Of a DNA stretch of 64,000 nucleotides, positions 62,192 to 64,000 are shown one piece after another (within the stretch, counting starts at the first letter, position 1; every line of letters starts with the position of its first letter). Both the position numbers and the translations under genes were made by a program. The notes beneath the pieces were generated by a model. The model was not told the origin of the DNA. It made no database searches and was given only the letters and a program-made list of their open reading frames with translations. Origin of the DNA: Pisaster brevispinus (Eukaryota; Echinodermata; Asteroidea; Forcipulatida; Asteriidae); contig JAMKCF010000002.1 in assembly GCA_023634235.1 (NCBI GenBank), positions 13,325,091 to 13,389,090 on the forward strand, given 5' to 3'.

Positions 62192-62878
62192 CACTGTTAC
62201 TTTAGGGCCCCTCATAGCCCTTCGGGGCACTGTAAAAAGCTGTAATACTCCTCCCCACCCAGGTACATGTAGCAGTTAATAAGTAGGACAGTTCTTTTCA
62301 GAACTGTTGTCTCCCAAATTCCAAAATCTACTCTTGCAGCAGTGGAATGGATAGTCAAGACAAGTTCTCAAAGAGGAAATCTACACAGCTAAGTAGATAA
62401 TACACACGGTGTTACTGCAAACTGAGTGTGCAATGATACCTCACCAAGCAATACCGCAAAACCTAATTATAAGAATTGTTATGCAGCATATTCTACACAG
62501 TACATGCTTGTGTAATGCTGACAGTATGTAAATATGTACACGTTGGTACAGTTACAGTACATAGCAAATGAAGTTCACGTTTGAGTGATAGCACAAGTGC
62601 AACAGGTTGGCTAATTAATCAACCTCCTGGAATTGTGCCAGTGTTTGCTTTCAGAGATTATAGGGAACTAAAACTAATTTCTGCTATTTGTAATGTGGAC
62701 AAGGTGGATGGTCATTGTGTGGTTGTGTTGTGTGCACAAAGAATGCATAAATTTGTGCTTTGAGCAAGTTGCGGTATTGATGTGACACCGACAAACTACC
62801 ACTATCAACAAACTACCACAAACATGTAGGGAAAAAAAGTCAATTCCGAAGTGTCCTCAGTTTCATTGTGACATGTCC

Positions 62879-63285
62879 GGGTTCTCCCCATGGTGCACAT
62901 GCTAGCGTTTCAGGCCGATGCGCGCAAAATGCAGGCCGATATGCGCACATTTCGGGGGCTATGCAAAAAATATATATATATATAAAAAATTGTTTATTTA
63001 AAAAATAATAATTCTACAACAAACATCCAGAAAAAACCATATACAATGCTCCAGATCGCTCAGTAGGGCTTTTGAATAATAATTTATTTATGAAAAAAGT
63101 AATAATTTTACAACAAACATCAACAGAAAACCATATACAATGCTCCAGATTGCTCAGTAGGGCTTTTCAACTCCAAGAAGAAAACATTTCGAAGATCTGT
63201 GTGCTTCGTCCAAACATCCAAATATTGACATGAAGATAAAACCAAATAGAATGCCCCAGAGTGCAGATTAGGGCTTTTAAAACAA
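62879..63285 (-). repeat. Family E repeat with an internal duplication
   Basis: Inverted copy starting CGGGTTCTCCCCATGG. A block of about 105 bp with ACCATATACAATGCTCCAGA and TCGCTCAGTAGGGCTTTT is present twice, at about 63006-63072 and 63110-63168. Confidence 0.75.
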
Positions 63286-64000
63286 AAGATAAATGCATTT
63301 AAGTAGGCTTCAAGCTCGCAAGTTTTCGCCCTCGCAAGCTTTCACACTTTTCTGCTCACAGTTCAGGTTTTTTTATTCAACAGCCTATCACATCCCTGTA
63401 ATGTTGAAGTTGGCTCGAAGCCATCCTGGGTGTGTGTGTATTGTTCCTCTGTGGGTATAAAGCAACTTCAACTATTTTCATGGCCAGATTTCCTTATTTG
63501 CATGTAACGGAATGGGTTGGCAATCGATCAATCAGCGATATGACATGGTTATTTAAAATGTCAAAAACAAATAAATGTCCTTTCTGAATGGTCCTCAAAA
63601 ACCAGCAGAAGCTGAAAATAAACCCAGTCAAAACTAATGAATTCCATTTCTGTAGTGGTTGAAATAGGAAACAAAACGCCTCGTGAAATGGAAAAACAAG
63701 ATTTTCAAGTGTGGCATTAAAAAAAGGTCTTAAAAAGTCTTAGAGTAAATGTTCTGAAGTAAAAGCACTAGACTGCAGGACTTGTTCAGTTGTGGGGGTT
63801 ACTGGTCAAGTCACAGGGTGTGAACATTTCTGACCAGTCAGTTGGCCGGTGGACGTTTTGAGCGTCTCGTGGTATTGCATTTCTGAAGCAGGTCACAGCG
63901 TCCTGGAATATTTGATCCGGCTATGGGAACACTATTAAGCAAAATCACAGGAACAAAGGTCACGATCACTGCCTGGCCCTCCTTAGAGTTAAATAGTACA

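Larger units (their letters stand above)
61481..64000. other. No gene recognised
   Basis: Apart from the family E copies, this end of the window shows no exon I can support. Two short open stretches (61539-61612 and 62581-62763) are mentioned under findings and rejected items. Confidence 0.4.

Noticed and set aside
62581..62763. 60-codon frame with GWLINQPPGIVPVFAFRDY
   Set aside because: Looks superficially protein-like but has no splice partners, recognised family or codon evidence.

Overview
The window looks like nuclear DNA from an invertebrate deuterostome, most likely an echinoderm and possibly a sea star. This rests on many short exons with GT-AG introns, protein sequences clearly related to vertebrate TMCO4, FOXJ3 and POLRMT, and AT-rich introns full of short fold-back and tRNA-derived repeats. 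The species cannot be fixed from the sequence alone. There are no operons, CRISPR arrays, rRNA genes or intact tRNA genes.

Layout, left to right: (1) 1-7361, minus strand: the N-terminal two-thirds or so of a TMCO4-like gene, seven coding exons, running off the left edge. (2) 7362-9390: a divergent promoter region of about 2 kb. (3) 9391-24226, plus strand: a complete FoxJ2/3 transcription-factor gene, nine coding exons, 489 codons. (4) 24227-31237: the FoxJ 3' flank and a repeat-rich convergent intergenic region. It holds a 35-bp perfect tandem array, a 105-bp satellite and a 910-bp transposon with 9-bp target duplication inserted into that satellite. (5) 31238-53810, minus strand: a complete mitochondrial RNA polymerase gene (POLRMT), 26 coding exons, 1468 codons, all junction phases consistent. 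Degenerate duplicates of two of its exons lie in and just after the gene. (6) 53811-56002: a head-to-head neighbour on the plus strand, a small acidic protein gene that I do not recognise. (7) 56003-64000: no convincing gene, mostly old dispersed repeats.

The genes are unrelated in function: a predicted membrane hydrolase, a nuclear fork-head factor, and the enzyme that transcribes mitochondrial DNA. No new multi-gene system is evident. The best leads are the exon-derived duplications around POLRMT, its long Ser/Lys-rich N-terminal region, two unrelated non-autonomous DNA transposons with intact 9-bp target duplications, a THAP-like relic, and the unrecognised acidic gene.
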